This document shows positions 53,259-62,077 of a stretch of 64,000 bases of DNA, piece by piece; the stretch's first letter is position 1, and each line of letters opens with the position of its first letter. The notes below the pieces were generated by a model, which did no database searches, was not told the origin of the DNA, and worked only from the letters and a program-made list of their open reading frames with translations. Origin of the DNA: Ramlibacter paludis (lineage in GTDB: Bacteria; Pseudomonadota; Gammaproteobacteria; Burkholderiales; Burkholderiaceae_C); NCBI RefSeq assembly GCF_022012305.1, contig NZ_JAKLTM010000005.1, positions 434,001 through 498,000 of the forward strand. The letters run 5' to 3'. Made by a program: the position numbers and the translations under genes.

Positions 53259-54044
53259 ATGTTCGATGCACTCGCGATCGGCGCCACCGGAATGCATGCG
53301 CAGCAGATGAACGTCGACGTCATCGCCAACAACCTCGCGAACGTGCAAACCGCGGGCTACAAGAAAAGTCGTGTCGTCTTCGCGGACCTGGTGACGTCGG
53401 CTCAGGTCCTGCAGGCGCGCGCGGGGGAGGGTGGACCGCTCGTGGCCCTGCAGCCGGCCGGAGCCGGCGTGGCCTTGCCGATGCCTTCACGCCTGTTCGA
53501 CGCGGGCGACCTGAAGAAGACCGATTCCGCCTGGGACCTGGCGATCCAGGGGGATGGCTTCCTGGAGCTGGCCTTGCCCGATGGAACGCGCGCCTACAGC
53601 CGCGGCGGCACCTTGAAGGTGAACGCCGATGGGCAGCTCGCCACGCAGGCGGGCATTCCCTTGAAGCCGGGGATCCTGGTTCCGGACAACACCGAGGCGC
53701 TGCTGGTCTCCGCAACGGGGCGGGTGCAGGCGCGGGTCAGCGGCCAGGCTGCGCTCGTGGAAGCGGGCCAATTGGAACTCGTTCGCTTTGCCAATCCCGG
53801 CGGGCTGCTGGCGCAGGGCGGCGGGCTGTACCGGTCCACGGACGCTTCCGGAGAAGCCATCGCTGGCCGCGCCGGCGAGGACGGCGTGGGCACCCTGGCC
53901 CAGGGCTACCTGGAAGGCTCCAACGTGAAGCTGGTCGAGGAGATGGTCAACCTGATGGTGGCGCAGCGGGCCTACGAGGCCAGTGCCAAGGTCGTCCAGG
54001 CTTCGGACGAGATGCTCGGCATCGTCAACGGGCTGCGCCGGTGA
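53259..54044 (+). CDS. flgG: Flagellar distal rod protein FlgG
   Basis: 261 residues (E. coli FlgG is 260). N-terminal IANNLANVQTAGYKKSRVVF, rod segment and C-terminal EGSNVKLVEEMVNLMVAQRA YEASAKVVQ-type helix. Of two in-frame ATGs, 53259 sits 9 bases after AGGAG (53245-53249), whereas 53253 is only 3 bases away, so 53259 is preferred. It overlaps flgA by GTGA. Confidence 0.93.
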   Translation: MFDALAIGATGMHAQQMNVDVIANNLANVQTAGYKKSRVVFADLVTSAQVLQARAGEGGPLVALQPAGAGVALPMPSRLFDAGDLKKTDSAWDLAIQGDGFLELALPDGTRAYSRGGTLKVNADGQLATQAGIPLKPGILVPDNTEALLVSATGRVQARVSGQAALVEAGQLELVRFANPGGLLAQGGGLYRSTDASGEAIAGRAGEDGVGTLAQGYLEGSNVKLVEEMVNLMVAQRAYEASAKVVQASDEMLGIVNGLRR

Positions 54045-54847
54045 AAGCCTTCGTGAGCACCTTCCTGCTCGCGGTGGCCTGCCAACTTGCCGCGGCGGAC
54101 GCCGGTGTCGGTATTGCGCTGCGGGCGCAGGCCCGCATTGCGGGCCCGCACGTCACGCTGGGCGACATCGCCGTGCTGACCTCGAATGAGCTGGAGCCGC
54201 TGCGCACGCTGGTCAACCTGCCCCTCGGGCGCGCGCCTGCATCCGGCGAAGTCGTCGTGGTGCAGCGGGAGGCGGTGGCGGCGTGGATCCGCGCGAAGTC
54301 CGGCAAGCTGCATGAAAGCTTGCACTGGAGCGGGCCCGCATCGACGCAACTGCTTGCCGCCGCGCGCAAGGTGCGTGGCGAGGAGATCGGTGCCTGCGCC
54401 GAGGCGGCCTTGCGCACCTGGCTGGCGGTACACGCAAGCGCGAGCCCGGGCGATCCGCAACTGCAATCGCTTCCGCGTGACGTCGAAGTGCCGGATGGCG
54501 AACCCCGCTTGCGTGCGCGTGGCCCGGATGGCGTCACGCCCCATTCGCGCATGCTGGTCTGGGTGGACGTCTGGGTGGACGAGCGCTTCGTCCGTACCGT
54601 CGCCGTGCGCTTCCATGTTGCGCTGGTGTCTCCTTCGGTTCCCGGGCCGATCTCCAGTTCGCTGGTCGTGCAGCGCGGCCAGTGGGCATCCCTGCGCTCC
54701 GGCTCCGGGGCAGTGTCCCTGGAGGCGCGTGTGGAAGTCCTGCAGGATGGCCGCCTCGGAGACAGCATCCGCGTGCGCCAGCCGGGTGCGGCCGCCGGAG
54801 TGATCGCACGCGTGACGGGACCCGGCCAACTGGAGCTGGCGCGATGA
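54041..54847 (+). CDS. flgA: P-ring assembly chaperone FlgA
   Basis: 268 residues starting at GTG 54041. Signal peptide to AAAD, N-terminal SAF/antifreeze-like domain (AGPHVTLGDIAVLTSNELEP, PASGEVVVVQREAVAAWI) and a C-terminal SAF domain with VQRGQWASLRSGSGAVSLEA and GDSIRVRQ. Periplasmic chaperone for FlgI. Placement between flgG and flgH is unlike the enteric flgA-flgB divergence. Confidence 0.9.
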   Translation: MKAFVSTFLLAVACQLAAADAGVGIALRAQARIAGPHVTLGDIAVLTSNELEPLRTLVNLPLGRAPASGEVVVVQREAVAAWIRAKSGKLHESLHWSGPASTQLLAAARKVRGEEIGACAEAALRTWLAVHASASPGDPQLQSLPRDVEVPDGEPRLRARGPDGVTPHSRMLVWVDVWVDERFVRTVAVRFHVALVSPSVPGPISSSLVVQRGQWASLRSGSGAVSLEARVEVLQDGRLGDSIRVRQPGAAAGVIARVTGPGQLELAR

Positions 54848-55410
54848 AAGCCACCCTCGTTCTCCTTGCCTTGTCGATTTGCACAGCGGCCCCGGCGCAA
54901 AGCCTGTTCCGCGAGGAGACCTGGCGTCCGCTGACGGCGGACAACAAGGCCTTCCGTCCCGGCGACGTGCTGACCGTGCAGGTGCTGGAGAACTCCAGCG
55001 CGGTCACCAGCGCCGACACCGGAACTCGCCGCAACAACCGCATGCAAGCCGAGCTGGCGCACGGCATCCGCAGCGTGGGGCAGACCTCCTTGACCGTCGG
55101 CGGCGATTTCGATGGCGGCGGCCGCACGCAACGCACCAGCCGCTTGCTGACCACGGTGTCGGTCACGGTGAAGGAAGTCCTCCCAAGCGGCCAGTTGCGG
55201 ATCGCCGGCGCGCAATCCCTGACGGTCAATGAGGAACTGCAGACGGTGACCCTCGAGGGCCTGGTGCGGCCCGCGGACATCAGCGACGGCAATGTCGTGC
55301 CTTCGACGCGCATCGCGGAAGCGCGCATCACCTACCTGGGCGAAGGCGACGTGGCCGAGCGCAATCGCCGTCCCTGGTGGCGCAAGATGCTGGACGTGGT
55401 GGGGTTCTGA
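54844..55410 (+). CDS. flgH: Flagellar L-ring protein FlgH
   Basis: 188 residues. SLFREETWRPLTADNKAFRP then GDVLTVQVLENSSAVTSADT and the C-terminal GLVRPADISDGNVVPSTRIA EARITYLG block are FlgH hallmarks. FlgH is normally an outer-membrane lipoprotein; here the only N-terminal cysteine is C13 in LSIC, a poor lipobox (Ile at -1), and AQS nearby looks like an ordinary signal peptidase site. It overlaps flgA (ATGA). Shorter than E. coli FlgH (232). Confidence 0.92.
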   Translation: MKATLVLLALSICTAAPAQSLFREETWRPLTADNKAFRPGDVLTVQVLENSSAVTSADTGTRRNNRMQAELAHGIRSVGQTSLTVGGDFDGGGRTQRTSRLLTTVSVTVKEVLPSGQLRIAGAQSLTVNEELQTVTLEGLVRPADISDGNVVPSTRIAEARITYLGEGDVAERNRRPWWRKMLDVVGF

Positions 55411-55412
55411 GC

Positions 55413-56528
55413 ATGCACGTGCTGCGTCTCCTGCTCCTGGCGCTGCTGTCGCTTGCCCATGTGGCGTGCCTGTCGCAAGGCACGACGCTGCGCGTCAAGG
55501 ATCTCGGCAAGCTGCAAGGCTGGCGCGACAACGTGCTGGTCGGCACAGGCATCGTGACCGGCCTGGCTGGCACGGGCGATTCGCCGGGCAATCGTGCTAC
55601 CCGGCAGGCGCTCTCGAACGTGCTCTCGCAGTTCAACCTGACAGTGCCGCCGGAACAGGTGAACAGCCGCAACGTCGCCGTCGTCATGGTCAGTGCCGCA
55701 CTTCCGGCGTTCGCGCGCGAAGGCGACACGCTGGACGTCACGGTTGCGTCCAGCGGCGACGCGCGAAGCCTGGTGGGAGGCAACCTCCTGCTCACGCCCT
55801 TGCGGGCGCCCGACGGCCGCATCTACGCGCTCGCGCAGGGCGCCCTGTCCGTGGGTGGCCATCGCTACGACGCCAACGGCAACGTGGTGCAGAAGAACCA
55901 CCCGACCGCCGCAGCTATTCCCAATGGCGCCACCGTCGAGGTGGGCATGCCGCCCTCCGCGCAGGCCCGCTCGCACGTCACTTTCGTGCTGGCGGAGCCT
56001 GACTACACCACGGCCAACCGTGTGGCCGCCGCGATCAACAGCCAGGTGGGCGCAGGGCTGGCGCGGGCGCGCGACGCCGCCGGTATCGAGATCGAAGTGC
56101 CCGCTGCACTGCAGTCCGAGCCGGTCGGCTTCCTCGCCCGCCTCGAGAACGTCGCCGTGGAACCCGATCGACGTGCGCGCGTGGTCATCAACGAACGCAC
56201 GGGAACGGTGGTGTCCGGCGGCGACGTGCGCCTGTCGCGCGTGGCGATCTCGCACGGCGACTTGAAGATCACCATCGCCAACCTCAATAGCGTGTCGCAG
56301 CCGGCCTGGATCGGACGCACCGGGCCTGGCGTGGCCACCGCAGTGGTCACAAACACCGAGATCGGCGTGGAGGAACTGACGGGCGTCGGTTTCCTTGCGG
56401 GCAGCGGCACCGTGGCGGACCTCGTCCAGTCGTTGGCCCGGATGAAGACCAGCACGCGCGACATCATTTCCATCCTGCGGGCTGTGAAGGCAGCGGGCGC
56501 CTTGCACGGCGAACTGGTGGTGCAGTGA
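55413..56528 (+). CDS. flgI: Flagellar P-ring protein FlgI
   Basis: 371 residues with signal peptide (MHVLRLLLLALLSLAHVACL). RVKDLGKLQGWRDNVLVGTG, GLAGTGDSPGNRATRQALSN and the conserved QNLNSVSQPAWIGR-like ANLNSVSQPAWIG near the end. Polymerises in the periplasm around the rod. Full length for the family. Confidence 0.95.
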   Translation: MHVLRLLLLALLSLAHVACLSQGTTLRVKDLGKLQGWRDNVLVGTGIVTGLAGTGDSPGNRATRQALSNVLSQFNLTVPPEQVNSRNVAVVMVSAALPAFAREGDTLDVTVASSGDARSLVGGNLLLTPLRAPDGRIYALAQGALSVGGHRYDANGNVVQKNHPTAAAIPNGATVEVGMPPSAQARSHVTFVLAEPDYTTANRVAAAINSQVGAGLARARDAAGIEIEVPAALQSEPVGFLARLENVAVEPDRRARVVINERTGTVVSGGDVRLSRVAISHGDLKITIANLNSVSQPAWIGRTGPGVATAVVTNTEIGVEELTGVGFLAGSGTVADLVQSLARMKTSTRDIISILRAVKAAGALHGELVVQ

Positions 56529-56543
56529 ACCCATGGAGGCCGC

Positions 56544-56927
56544 ATGATTCCTTCGCTCGAATCGCTCACCACCGCCACCCTGGCGAAGGCGCTGGAAGCC
56601 GCCTCCTTGCGGCAGCACGCCATCGCGGCGAATGTCGCCAACACCAACACCGCGGGCTTCGCACCGCTGCGCGTGGGCTTCGAAGCGCAGCTGACCGAGG
56701 CACGCAATAGCCTGCGCGAGCGCGGCACGGTCGAGCCGCGCGACCTCGAAGCACTTCGGCCCCTGCTCGAAATGGATACCGACGAAGCCGGCGGAGCGTT
56801 GCCCTTGCAGCTCGACCAGCAGATGGCGGACATGGCGCGCAACGCCGTGCATTACCAATCCATGGCCCAGGGCCTGTCGCGGCACTTCGGATTGCTGGCG
56901 ATGGCTGCGGCGGAAGGGAGGAAGTGA
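56544..56927 (+). CDS. flgB: Flagellar proximal rod protein FlgB
   Basis: 127 residues. The rod motif is RQHAIAANVANTNTAGFAPL near residue 23-42, and the C-terminal helix QMADMARNAVHYQSMAQGLS supplies the matching coil. First protein of the rod assembled on FliE/FliF. Confidence 0.93.
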   Translation: MIPSLESLTTATLAKALEAASLRQHAIAANVANTNTAGFAPLRVGFEAQLTEARNSLRERGTVEPRDLEALRPLLEMDTDEAGGALPLQLDQQMADMARNAVHYQSMAQGLSRHFGLLAMAAAEGRK

Positions 56928-56928
56928 C

Positions 56929-57345
56929 ATGGACTACGTCCGCATGTTCGCGGTGAGCAGCGCCGGAATGACGGCAGAGCGCACCCGTGTCGAGGTGGCG
57001 GCATCCAACCTCGCGCACGCACACACGCCCTATCACCCGGCCGCGGTCGGCTTCCAGCCCATGCGCGTGGTCGCCCAGGCACAGCCGGCGGCATTCGCCG
57101 CCCTGCTGACGGCTGCGGGACCCGAGGTGACTCTCGAGCCGGCAAACGTCTTGCCGAGGCTGCTCCAGGACCCCGGCCACCCGCTGGCGAACGAGCAGGG
57201 CTTCGTGGCCTATCCGGGCGTCGACCCGGCGACGGAAATGGTCAGCCTGATGTCTGCAACGCGCGCTTACGAAGCCAACGTCGCGGCGATGAATACGGCG
57301 CGTGCGCTGGCGCTCAAGACTCTCGACATCGGAAGGGCAGGGTGA
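56929..57345 (+). CDS. flgC: Flagellar proximal rod protein FlgC
   Basis: 138 residues. N-terminal AVSSAGMTAERTRVEVAASN with ASNLAHAHTPYHP replacing the more usual ANTxTP form, and the C-terminal YPGVDPATEMVSLMSATRAY with EANVAAMNTARALALKTLDI. Starts 1 base after the flgB stop. Confidence 0.92.
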   Translation: MDYVRMFAVSSAGMTAERTRVEVAASNLAHAHTPYHPAAVGFQPMRVVAQAQPAAFAALLTAAGPEVTLEPANVLPRLLQDPGHPLANEQGFVAYPGVDPATEMVSLMSATRAYEANVAAMNTARALALKTLDIGRAG

Positions 57346-57346
57346 G

Positions 57347-57652
57347 ATGGAAGCACTTTCCGCGATCGCGGCGCACGATGAGGTCCCTGGAGTCTTCGCG
57401 CCGGCTGCGCCGGCGGGCGCGGGCTCAGCCGACCTCCCATTCGCCCGCCTGGTGAGCGAGGGACTGCATGCGGTGGACGCGCAGCTGAAGACCAGCCAAA
57501 CCGACCTGCAGCAGCTCGCTCTGGGTGAAGCCCTCAACCTGCATGAAGTCATGATCCGGCTCGAGGAAAGTCGCATCGCATTCCAGCTCATGCTGCAGGT
57601 TCGCAACCGCGTCCTGGAGGCCTACCAGGACGTCATGAAGATGCAGGTCTAG
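57347..57652 (+). CDS. fliE: Flagellar hook-basal body complex protein FliE
   Basis: 101 residues, the expected size. SEGLHAVDAQLKTSQTDLQQ, then NLHEVMIRLEESRIAFQLML and QVRNRVLEAYQDVMKMQV, which is the conserved FliE C-terminus. Joins the MS ring to the rod. Confidence 0.94.
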   Translation: MEALSAIAAHDEVPGVFAPAAPAGAGSADLPFARLVSEGLHAVDAQLKTSQTDLQQLALGEALNLHEVMIRLEESRIAFQLMLQVRNRVLEAYQDVMKMQV

Positions 57653-57659
57653 GAGCGCC

Positions 57660-59111
57660 ATGATGAATACGTGGTGGCTGGATCTCGAGCGGCGCGCGCG
57701 CATCGGCCTGGTGGTGGGCATCGCCGGCATCTTGCTGCTGATGGCGGCTGCCGCATGGTGGCTGTTGCGTCCGGACCAGGCGGTGTTGTTCGCCGACCTG
57801 CGGGCACAGGACGCCGCACTGATGGCGTCGGAGCTGGACAAGCTGAAAGTCCCTTACGCGGTGGCCGACAACGGTTCGACCCTGCTGGTCGAGCGCGCTC
57901 AGGTGCACGCCACCCGCATGAAGCTGATGGGCAAGGACTTGCCGCTGCATGGCGCCGTGGGGCTGGAGCTGTTCAACAACAGCGACTTCGGCATGACGGA
58001 ATTCGCGCAGAAGGTGAACTACCAGCGTGCCTTGCAAGGCGAGCTGACGCGCACGATCCTGGCCTTCCCCGAAGTGCAGGATGTGCGCGTGCACCTCGCG
58101 CTGCCCGAGCAAGGCCTGTTCAAGCAGCCTGCCACGCGACCGAAGGCGGCGGTCACGCTCACGTTGCGACCCGGCCGCGCGCTGCGCGCCGAGCAGGTGA
58201 GTGGCATCCAGCGCCTGGTGGCTGCGGCTGTTCCAGGCCTCGTGGCGCAAGAGGTCACGCTGGTGGACCAGCAGGGCGTGGCTCTGAGCCGCGTCGCGGA
58301 CGCGGAGGGCGATCCGGGCGCCGGCAGCGGGCGCCTGGACCTGAAGCGCGAAACCGAGAATTACCTGTCGCGCAAGGCCGGTGCGGTGCTCGAGCGCGCT
58401 TTCGGTCCCGGCCAGGCCCTGGCGAGCGTCGATGCGACGCTCAACATGGAGCAGGTGCGGGTGACGACCGAGGACGTCATTGCAGCGCCCGATTCACGAG
58501 GCGGCACGACTGGTGTGCTGGTGCGCGAGCGCGAGTCCGCACGGGATGGCGGCGCTCCTGAGCTCCTGCGGGGAGCGGAAGCCCGCGGTTCGCGTGGCAA
58601 CAGTACACAGCGCGATGCCGAGTACCAAGCCGGGCGGCGCGTGGAGCAGGTGGTGAGCCAGCCGGGCTCGATCCGGCGTTTGCAGGTGGTTGCGGTGCTG
58701 CGGCCGGCGCTCGATGGCGAGCAGCAGGAGCAGGTGCGCCGCCTCGTCGCTGCCGCCGTGGGCGCGTCGTTCGAGCGCGGTGACACCGTGGTAGTCCAGT
58801 CCTTCGTCGGCCAGGGCGCCGCGGCAGCCGCGCCGGAGATGCGGCAAGCCCTTGTGCCGTCTTCGCCTGCCGCTGCGAACGGCGACGGCGCTTCGGCGCT
58901 CGCGACCGCTGGCCTGGGGCTCGTCGCTGTTGCGCTTGTTGCCGTGCTCTTCTTGCAGCGACGCGCGGCCCAGCGGAAAGGCGTCGTCGCCTCCCTCGAC
59001 GAGGGGCAGCGCCGCCTGGCGCTGCGCAAGGTCGAGGCCTGGCTGGAGGAGGCCGAGAACGCACAGGACCGGGAGGCCGCACCTTTCGCCGCGGCGGGAC
59101 AGAAACCATGA
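57660..59111 (+). CDS. fliF: Flagellar MS-ring protein FliF
   Basis: 483 residues, shorter than the 550-560 of most FliF. TM1 about 15-37; periplasmic ring-building domains (YADLR is here FADLRAQDAALMASELDKLK; ELFNNSDFGMTEFAQKVNYQ; VRVHLALPEQGLFK); TM2 about 418-438; short cytoplasmic tail ending LALRKVEAWLEEAENAQ. Canonical FliF uses the tail to hold FliG. It is followed with overlap (ATGA) by the reduced FliG-position protein. Confidence 0.94.
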   Translation: MMNTWWLDLERRARIGLVVGIAGILLLMAAAAWWLLRPDQAVLFADLRAQDAALMASELDKLKVPYAVADNGSTLLVERAQVHATRMKLMGKDLPLHGAVGLELFNNSDFGMTEFAQKVNYQRALQGELTRTILAFPEVQDVRVHLALPEQGLFKQPATRPKAAVTLTLRPGRALRAEQVSGIQRLVAAAVPGLVAQEVTLVDQQGVALSRVADAEGDPGAGSGRLDLKRETENYLSRKAGAVLERAFGPGQALASVDATLNMEQVRVTTEDVIAAPDSRGGTTGVLVRERESARDGGAPELLRGAEARGSRGNSTQRDAEYQAGRRVEQVVSQPGSIRRLQVVAVLRPALDGEQQEQVRRLVAAAVGASFERGDTVVVQSFVGQGAAAAAPEMRQALVPSSPAAANGDGASALATAGLGLVAVALVAVLFLQRRAAQRKGVVASLDEGQRRLALRKVEAWLEEAENAQDREAAPFAAAGQKP

Positions 59112-59641
59112 ACTTCGATACCACCGGCGGCGCCATGGCCCTGCGGCGGGCCGCGCTGCATCTCCATGCGATGCAGCCTGCGGATCGTGACTGGCTGCTG
59201 CGCAACCTCGCGCCGCAGCGGCGCGCTCGGCTCGAAGTGCTGTTGCGCGAATTGCACACGCTGGGGATCCCGTGCGATATGGAGTTGCCGCACCAGGAGG
59301 AGACAACAGCGCGTCGGGAGGAGGGACCGAGTGTCACTGTCGCGGCGGAGCGGCTGGCGCTGATGCCGGCAGGCACCGTGGACTGGCTCGCTGCTCGCCT
59401 GCATGCGGAGCCGCCGGAAGTCACGGCGCTGCTTCTTTCGGGACGCCAGTGGCCCTGGCGCCAAGCGCTCCTGGAACGGCTGGACGGAGCGCGACGCCAA
59501 TGCGTGGAGGCCTGGACCCATACCCAGGGAAGCGCTCCGGCCCAGGCCGCGGTCATCGATGCCTTGGCCGGCATGCTGCCGACTCCCGCTCCCGTCAGGG
59601 CGCAGAACCGTAGGACCTTCCACTGGTGGCGAAGCAAATGA
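59108..59641 (+). CDS. FliG-position protein, reduced (177 residues)
   Basis: Occupies the exact FliF-to-FliH slot of fliG but is half the usual length (about 330). Residues 9-50 (ALRRAALHLHAMQPADRDWL) resemble FliG_N, and 81-132 resemble FliG_M: ERLALMPAGTVDWLAARLHA, then EPPEVTALLL in place of the canonical EHPQ-x-IALIL, then a paired helix. No C-terminal torque domain with its charged residues exists; the protein ends RRTFHWWRSK. Overlaps both neighbours by ATGA. The assignment is by position and weak local similarity. Confidence 0.62.
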   Translation: MNFDTTGGAMALRRAALHLHAMQPADRDWLLRNLAPQRRARLEVLLRELHTLGIPCDMELPHQEETTARREEGPSVTVAAERLALMPAGTVDWLAARLHAEPPEVTALLLSGRQWPWRQALLERLDGARRQCVEAWTHTQGSAPAQAAVIDALAGMLPTPAPVRAQNRRTFHWWRSK

Positions 59642-60309
59642 AGCATTCCCAGGTGGTGTTGCGCCAGCTGGCGATCGATGAGGCGGCGACGCTGCCCGCG
59701 CGTGGCCGGGTGGCGGCGCCGGTCGGAGCCGACCTGCTTGCCGTTGCGTTGGAGGAGGCACGCGAAGAGGGTATGCGGCAGGGCCACGAGCGCGGCCTGC
59801 AGGCGGGCTACGAAGAGGGCTTGCGCGAAGGAAGGGCTGTGGCGAAGCGCGAAGCCGACGCGCACGCCGCCGTTCTGGAAGAAGAAGCCTCCTCCTTGCG
59901 CGAGCAGCGGCGCACCGAGACCCGGGCCGCGTTGCAGGCCTTCCACGACGCGACGAACCACTGGCTGGCATTGGCCGAAGAGGACATGGTTGCCCTGTGC
60001 TACGAGACCCTGGCCCGCGTCCTGGGGGAGCGTGCCGCCCTGCGGGACCACATCCGCGCCCAGGCGACCCACCTCCTCGAACACTGGTACGAGGAAGGCG
60101 TGCCGGCGCTGCATGTCCATCCGTCCGACGTCGAACTGCTGGAAGGCTTGGCCGCGCGACCCTTCACCTGCGTTGCGGATCCAGCCGTCGGCCGCGGGGG
60201 CTGCCTGGTGAAAGGGGCGAGCGGCGCGCTGGATGCGCGGCTGGACAGCATCCTCCAGGAGATCAGGGACGCCTTGCTGGCGGATCGCAATGCCGAGGGC
60301 CTGCAATGA
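59638..60309 (+). CDS. fliH: Flagellar export ATPase regulator FliH
   Basis: 223 residues. Coiled, Glu/Gly-rich segment with GMRQGHERGLQAGYEEGLRE (the GxxxG repeats typical of FliH, about 45-75) and a C-terminal V1-ATPase E-subunit-like domain (VLGERAALRDHIRAQATHLL). It anchors and regulates FliI. I use ATG 59638, inside the ATGA overlap; a GTG at 59626 is in frame. Confidence 0.88.
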   Translation: MKHSQVVLRQLAIDEAATLPARGRVAAPVGADLLAVALEEAREEGMRQGHERGLQAGYEEGLREGRAVAKREADAHAAVLEEEASSLREQRRTETRAALQAFHDATNHWLALAEEDMVALCYETLARVLGERAALRDHIRAQATHLLEHWYEEGVPALHVHPSDVELLEGLAARPFTCVADPAVGRGGCLVKGASGALDARLDSILQEIRDALLADRNAEGLQ

Positions 60310-61634
60310 GCGCGCTTGCGGCCTATCGCCAGCGGCTGCGGCAAGCACCCTTGTTCCGCCGCGTGGGCTGGGTGCGGCGCCTGCATGGCCTGGCCATCGA
60401 GTCGGAAGGGCCGGCGGCGGAACTCGGCGAGCTGTGCCGGATTGGGCCGCGCACTGCTGGCGGGGGCCCAGGCGTGCTCGCCGAGGTGGTGGGAATGCGT
60501 GCCGGCCACCTCACCCTGATGGCTTTCGGGGCCTTGCAAGGCGTAGCGAATGGATCCGAGGTCGTGGCGCTCGGACGCCAATCGCAGCTGCCGGTGGGTG
60601 ACGCGCTGCTCGGGCGCGTGGTCGACGCCTTCGGTGTTCCGCTGGACGGTCAGCCGGCGCTGAGGGTGACCGCACAGCGCCGGTTGTTCCCGGCGTCGCC
60701 GAATCCGCTGCAGCGCCCGAGGATCACGCAGGTCCTGGAAAGCGGCATTCGGTGCATCGACGTCCTCCTCACGCTCGGGCGAGGCCAACGCGTCGGCATC
60801 TTCGCGGGCAGCGGCGTTGGCAAGAGCACCCTCCTGGGCATGGTGGCGCGGCACGTGCAGGCGGACGTGAACGTCATTGCACTGATCGGGGAGCGGGGCC
60901 GGGAGGTTCGCGAGTTCATCGAGAGCCAACTGGGGCCGCAAGGCCTCGCACGCTCGGTGATCGTCGTTGCAACGGCCGACCAGCCGGCGCCCGCTCGCGT
61001 GCGCGCCGCCCATGCGGCCGTCGCCATCGCGAACCACTTCGCCGAGTCGGGCCGGCAGGTCGTGCTCACTCTGGACTCGATCACCCGGCTGGCCATGGCG
61101 CGTCGCGAGATCGGGCTGGCCGCCGGCGAGCCCGCGACGGCGCGCGGCTACACGCCGTCGGTGTTCGCGGAGCTGCCGCAGCTGTGCGAACGCTGCGGGA
61201 CCTTGCCGGGCGGAGGGTCGGTTACCGCGCTGCTGACCGTCCTGGTGGAAGGCGACGATCTGAACGAACCCGTTTCGGACAGCCTGCGCGCGATTCTCGA
61301 TGGCCACATCGTTTTGTCGCGCGAGCTCGCGCAGCAAGGGCAATACCCCGCGATCGATGTCCTCAAGAGCGCTAGCCGCTTGTTCGCCGACCTCGCCGGC
61401 AAGGAGGAGCGCGAACTCGCGGCGGCGGCGCTGCGTACGCTTGCCTTGCTCGATCGCAATCGCCAGATGGTGGACATAGGCGCTTACCAGCGTGGCAGCA
61501 ATCCGGCGCTCGACGAGGCACTGGGCCGTGAGGATGGCCTGAAGGCCTGGCTGGCGCAGGCGAACGGCGGTGTGCCGCGCGCCGAGGCCTTGCGCTCCCT
61601 CGCAGCGCTGATGGAGGGGAAGTCCAGGCCATGA
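60306..61634 (+). CDS. fliI: Flagellar export ATPase FliI
   Basis: 442 residues. Walker A GIFAGSGVGKSTLLGM (about 164-179), Walker B VVLTLDSITRLAMARREIGL, and ALIGERGREVREFIE. F1/V1-ATPase beta-type export ATPase at the base of the flagellar secretion system. It overlaps fliH and fliJ (ATGA). Confidence 0.95.
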   Translation: MSALAAYRQRLRQAPLFRRVGWVRRLHGLAIESEGPAAELGELCRIGPRTAGGGPGVLAEVVGMRAGHLTLMAFGALQGVANGSEVVALGRQSQLPVGDALLGRVVDAFGVPLDGQPALRVTAQRRLFPASPNPLQRPRITQVLESGIRCIDVLLTLGRGQRVGIFAGSGVGKSTLLGMVARHVQADVNVIALIGERGREVREFIESQLGPQGLARSVIVVATADQPAPARVRAAHAAVAIANHFAESGRQVVLTLDSITRLAMARREIGLAAGEPATARGYTPSVFAELPQLCERCGTLPGGGSVTALLTVLVEGDDLNEPVSDSLRAILDGHIVLSRELAQQGQYPAIDVLKSASRLFADLAGKEERELAAAALRTLALLDRNRQMVDIGAYQRGSNPALDEALGREDGLKAWLAQANGGVPRAEALRSLAALMEGKSRP

Positions 61635-62077
61635 AGTTCGACTGGAAACTGCAGCCCTTGCAGCGCAAGCTCGAATGGGACCTGGACCTCGCCCGCGGCC
61701 GGGTCGCCGCCGCAAGACTCAGGTTCGAGCAGGCGGGAGACGCGGTGCGCGGCCTGGAAGAAATCCACGCGGCGCAGGCCGCCGCCGCACTCGCAGCAAC
61801 AAGGCGAGGTGCGGATCCCGCGCTGCACAAGCAAGCCCTGGCCTGGTTGCTCAGCGCGGAAACCCGGTTGCTTCACCGACGCACGGAATGCACCCGGGCG
61901 AAGGCCGAGCTCGCGGCCGCGCGCACCGAGTGCCGGCGGTGCAACGAGCGGCTGGAGGCACTCTCTGCGCTGCACGATGAAGCCCAGGTTCGCTTCGCCT
62001 ACGCGGAGCGGCGGGAAGCCGGCAAGGAAGCGGACTTCGCCTGGCTCGCATCCCGGTCGGCGCAGGAGCCGGCATGA
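61631..62077 (+). CDS. fliJ: Flagellar export protein FliJ
   Basis: 148 residues, almost wholly helical coiled coil rich in Ala, Arg, Glu (RLRFEQAGDAVRGLEEIHAA, ECTRAKAELAAARTECRRCN), the layout of FliJ (147 in E. coli), central stalk of the FliI ring. Called chiefly from position after fliI and from composition, since FliJ sequences are poorly conserved. Confidence 0.78.
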   Translation: MKFDWKLQPLQRKLEWDLDLARGRVAAARLRFEQAGDAVRGLEEIHAAQAAAALAATRRGADPALHKQALAWLLSAETRLLHRRTECTRAKAELAAARTECRRCNERLEALSALHDEAQVRFAYAERREAGKEADFAWLASRSAQEPA

